Origin: Gamsiella multidivaricata
Taxonomy: Eukaryota > Mortierellomycota > Mortierellomycetes > Mortierellales > Mortierellaceae
Length of the DNA stretch: 64,000 nucleotides
NCBI RefSeq assembly: GCF_025024155.1
Contig: NW_026251742.1
Coordinates: 306,266-370,265 of the forward strand
Direction: 5' to 3'
In this document: one piece after another, positions 61,301 through 64,000 of the stretch
How the letters are laid out: every line of letters starts with the position of its first letter
Position numbering within the stretch: the stretch's first letter is position 1
Notes under the pieces: generated by a model
Databases searched by the model: none
Seen by the model: only the letters and a program-made list of their open reading frames with translations
What the model was told of the DNA's origin: nothing
Program-made: the position numbers and the translations under genes

Positions 61301-61950
61301 GGAAGGACAGCGTGATAGAAGAGAATGGGTCATTGATACCTGCATCTACAAGCATCTCTGCTGTAATGAGCGGCGCCTCGAATTCAGAGAACGCAGAGGG
61401 TGTAGGATCCGCCACCCCCGCTAAAGCTCGTATGGGCAAGATGACAGGATCGCCTGTTTCTGCTCCATCACCGACTACATCGCCTGCAGCCGGCTCCTTT
61501 GGCGACTCAAGTTCTCAGGGCGAATCGAGTGAGACGCCCTCTGGAGGAATCCAACTTTCCCGTTTGAGACAACCACGCGTATTCGAAAATATTTCAGCCA
61601 ACTTTTACTCAAACTTGATCTCTAATCAATCGATACTGGCTCCATCTGGAGGTGTCCACGGGCTGGACATGGATGGTGGGCTTCAGATGCCTCCCAGCAA
61701 CTATATCCAATCAAGTGAAGCACCAGCAGGGACCAGTACAGAGGAAAGTGAAAGTTGGGCAGGCTCGATGGACTTTATGGGAGAATCGAGAGGGCTGGAT
61801 ATTGGCGAGTTCATCTTTGATCCAGGTTACGACGCACAGGACGCTGACTCGATATCTGCACAAGGGGTCAGGATATCAGTCAACGGCAGCGCCTTACCAC
61901 CCAACTCCACAACTCTGACGACCATTGGCATGAACGGTGCTGCCGTATAG
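58396..61950 (+). CDS. LIM-domain-binding protein family transcriptional regulator (LDB1 / PtaB / Mfg1-like)
   Basis: Exons 58396-59363, 59445-59541, 59651-59753, 59860-60026, 60110-60376, 60482-60551 and 60656-61950 give 988 residues, all phases closing. Start ATG 58396 (MFSPSNTNVNINSNNN). Residues 60-320 are poly-Gln-rich. The LIM_bind domain (about 325-570) reads ILRLMEFCRSLSNHEE, TIEFWQGFVNQFYATEGRQK, VFELPVSSLAKFYHVNCVSG and MRMTLDRVVGLVS, then NEFGVTNKTMRNLEISDLRS. The rest is Ser/Thr/Gly-rich with a basic patch (KKESSSKRKD) and an acidic C-terminal region. In Dikarya, proteins with this domain (PtaB, Mfg1) partner LisH or Flo8-type factors in adhesion, filamentation and development; in animals LDB1 bridges LIM factors. 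The last acceptor (GAAAG) is atypical but keeps phase. It is presumably nuclear. Confidence 0.88.
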
Positions 61951-63297
61951 GAGACTATGACCAACAAAAACCTGTAAATATACTTTTATTCGGCCATCAA
62001 CTCTATACCATACAATATACAGGTTGACCTACGCTCATACCTTTGCTGACCTATATTATTATAAAACTTACAGAGCGCTAGATCAGTGCTTTGTGTGCGC
62101 AATAACGCGGCTGAGTATGGCGCCTCCTTATTTCCTCACCACGGGGAATCCGATTTTTAGAACAAAACTGGGCGCACAAAACCTGTTCCTTGGACCTAAA
62201 TGCATGAGAAAATAAAAAAAGTGGCGCTTATTTTTAATTGTGCTAGAATAGCCTGCGTCAAACCAGACTGTGCGTTTTTGAAAAGTAAAACGAACACCCT
62301 CACGACAAGGCAAAACACACAACGCACATTTTCCATGTAAGGCAAAACGAACCGCACGCGTTCAAACCTGAAAAAAACAGTTTGTTTCCCCGCACAGAAT
62401 CATCATGGGCCAATTGCTTGGCCTACAGACTTGCGCGAGTGGTGGGGTGTAACAGCAGCAGAGTCAGGGGATCAAGGGCAGTGGTCAAGTGGGAATGCGT
62501 AGCAATGAATGCTGTTTAATGATCATAAGTAGGGTCTATATATACATGCCTGGGGCCTATTGTACAGTGTCGTAGTGGTGTTGTCATGATGCCGGGCTCC
62601 CATCCTGGCTCTGTGTGTCGTAGCCGTGCAGCTTGGTAACCGAGTGGTAATCCTGTTGCATGGGGGTAGTGGCATTAGATGGATATTGGTAGCTTTTCTT
62701 ACAGTAGGATCGGATGGCGCCAGGCTGGGTACTGACAGCACAGAGTAAGAAATAAAAATGAACAGTCGTATCACGGCGCGAATGCGTCGGTGCCAACATA
62801 CATGCGTTTATCGATAAAAGAAACCACGGCATGGTCCTGCATGCAATAAAATAAGGTTTTATCAGTGGAAATAAGTAACGAGACAAGAGAGGGATCTTTA
62901 ATGGCCCCGCCAGGATGGCTTTTTTATAGCTGCCCTGGCGGGTTATCAAGATGTACATGTCTTGCTAAACTTAATTATGTACGTATGTCCAAATATGGCA
63001 CACTGCATCCTCCGCCATAGTGTGTCAATAAAGAAGGCAAACGCGATCTTTGTCTTCCTCATCATGACCTGAACATTCATACCGAAAATTTCTGAGCGCC
63101 AGCAAGCTCTCAAGAAAGCAGAGGATTACTGCTATTGATTACGACTCGGAAATGGAGGATGAGGCCATCATTTGTTACGCTTTGATTGCTGAATCCCACT
63201 ATTTTGACAGACCAGTGCATCACCGGAAACGCGACGATTATTTCTTCACAACCAAGTTTTACGCTCTCACCGCTAATGAATTCACTACAAATATATC
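61951..63297. other. Intergenic region; nothing recognised
   Basis: About 1.35 kb downstream of the LIM-binding gene. AT-rich with short ORFs on both strands and no domain, tRNA or rRNA signature. Short A-rich stretches near 62210-62240 and 62760-62850 might belong to 3' UTRs or element tails. Confidence 0.45.
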
Positions 63298-63640
63298 TTG
63301 TCAGGGGATTTCAATGTCACCATGTCACCAAGCATCGACAGAAATAACAACAATGGGAGTCACCGACTGGACACGCCCTTTTTGCAGTGGGCATCGGAGC
63401 AACCATTGACGGATGCGTACAGATCGATATTCCCGCTCGAGCCCGGCTTCACCTTCGAGGATGTCAGTCGCATAGACATGGCTTCCTATGTCCAGGAATT
63501 TCACTCCGTCTCTTCGACGCGGAGGTGATCGATGTACAGGACCATGTTAAATCGGATCACCAAGCCCTGGTAGTGTCCCTAAATCTATACGCGACATCGC
63601 TCCTTGGAGACACATCGGCCAGCAAAATACAGGAAACCTC
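63298..63640 (+). pseudogene. LINE-type retrotransposon endonuclease fragment, frameshifted
   Basis: The frame starting near 63298 reads LSGDFNVTMSPSIDR, then TPFLQWASEQPLTDAYRSI and FTFEDVSRIDM. GDFN and the YTF...SRID stretch are hallmarks of the apurinic-like endonuclease of non-LTR retrotransposons. After a frame change the last endonuclease motif appears as SDHQALVVSL (about 63557-63590). The upstream part of the endonuclease is unclear and no reverse transcriptase follows before the window ends at 64000, so this is a short dead fragment. Confidence 0.65.
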
Positions 63641-64000
63641 AAGGCTTGCGGTTTTGTTTCCGTGAGACATCGAAGGAGGAGTGGACGAACTATGCAGAAG
63701 TGTAAACCAAATGTGCAGTCACGTGCAGTCATTTACGCGACAGTACGCGCCGAGTACTTCAACGCGTCCTGACCGCGATGTACGTTTTCTGTACATTAGG
63801 TTTAGATCGGATTTGCTCCGCGCAATGTACTAAGTACCAGGCTGGCCCTGTTACCAGGTACATTGCAATGAGGCATTTCTTCTACCTTTACATTTTATTA
63901 CTTATTTTCTACGTAGCTTCTTTCAGTATCATTCAGTATAAAACGGAGTGCGTTCACCTCCAAAATCAGTAGTTCTTTATTGAATAAATCCACTCTTCAA

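Noticed and set aside
1..64000. CRISPR arrays, tRNA and rRNA genes
   Set aside because: No regularly spaced identical repeats with unique spacers and no convincing tRNA arms or rRNA sequence were seen on reading both strands.

Overview
The window is from a fungus, most likely an early-diverging one of the Mortierellaceae type (an inference). The evidence is short introns with GTAAGT, GTATGC or GTACGT donors and CTAAC/CTAAT branch points, long Ser/Gln/Pro-rich low-complexity arms, a HID1 orthologue, an animal-type soluble adenylyl cyclase-like protein, and Fanzor elements. I rebuilt gene models by hand from reading frame, splice-site phase and homology remembered for each family. Splice sites are therefore predictions, but reading phase closes in every multi-exon model reported as intact.

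Layout. 1-6.4 kb (-): BRE4/aromatic-acid-exporter-like membrane protein, 3' end outside the window. 8.1-9.9 kb (-): fibrillarin, with a weak candidate intronic C/D snoRNA. 10.4-10.9 kb: decayed DDE-type transposase fragment. 11.7-18.3 kb (+): 1,973-residue double-domain class III nucleotide cyclase with P-loop NTPase. 18.4-22.9 kb (-): HID1, convergent with the cyclase and divergent from FCF2 (23.4-24.6 kb, +). 25.4-29.4 kb (+): coiled-coil protein. 30.1-31.8 kb (+): MFS sugar transporter. 32.0-32.8 kb (-): complex I NDUFA8. 33.3-33.8 kb: unresolved small gene. 33.8-35.55 kb (+): Fanzor RNA-guided nuclease, followed immediately by a three-hairpin candidate guide RNA. 35.7-37.1 kb (-): RNA polymerase III RPC34. 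37.3-38.7 kb (-): proteasome RPN8. 39.7-45.8 kb (-): 1,872-residue multispanning membrane protein. 46.3-54.0 kb (-): 2,452-residue coiled-coil protein. 54.2-55.9 kb (-): second, broken Fanzor copy. 56.2-57.6 kb (-): decayed ORF with a Cys cluster, probably from a mobile element. 58.4-61.95 kb (+): LIM-domain-binding (LDB1/PtaB-like) regulator. 62-64 kb: no intact gene, plus a LINE endonuclease relic.

Most genes are housekeeping: snoRNP methylation, SSU processome, Pol III, proteasome lid, complex I and secretory-vesicle sorting. They are not arranged as one pathway. The accessory content is the mobile-element layer, and the system most worth following is the Fanzor at 33.8-35.7 kb. It keeps its three RuvC acidic residues and zinc finger, has a structured RNA element starting at its stop codon, and has a dead relative 20 kb away that allows comparison.
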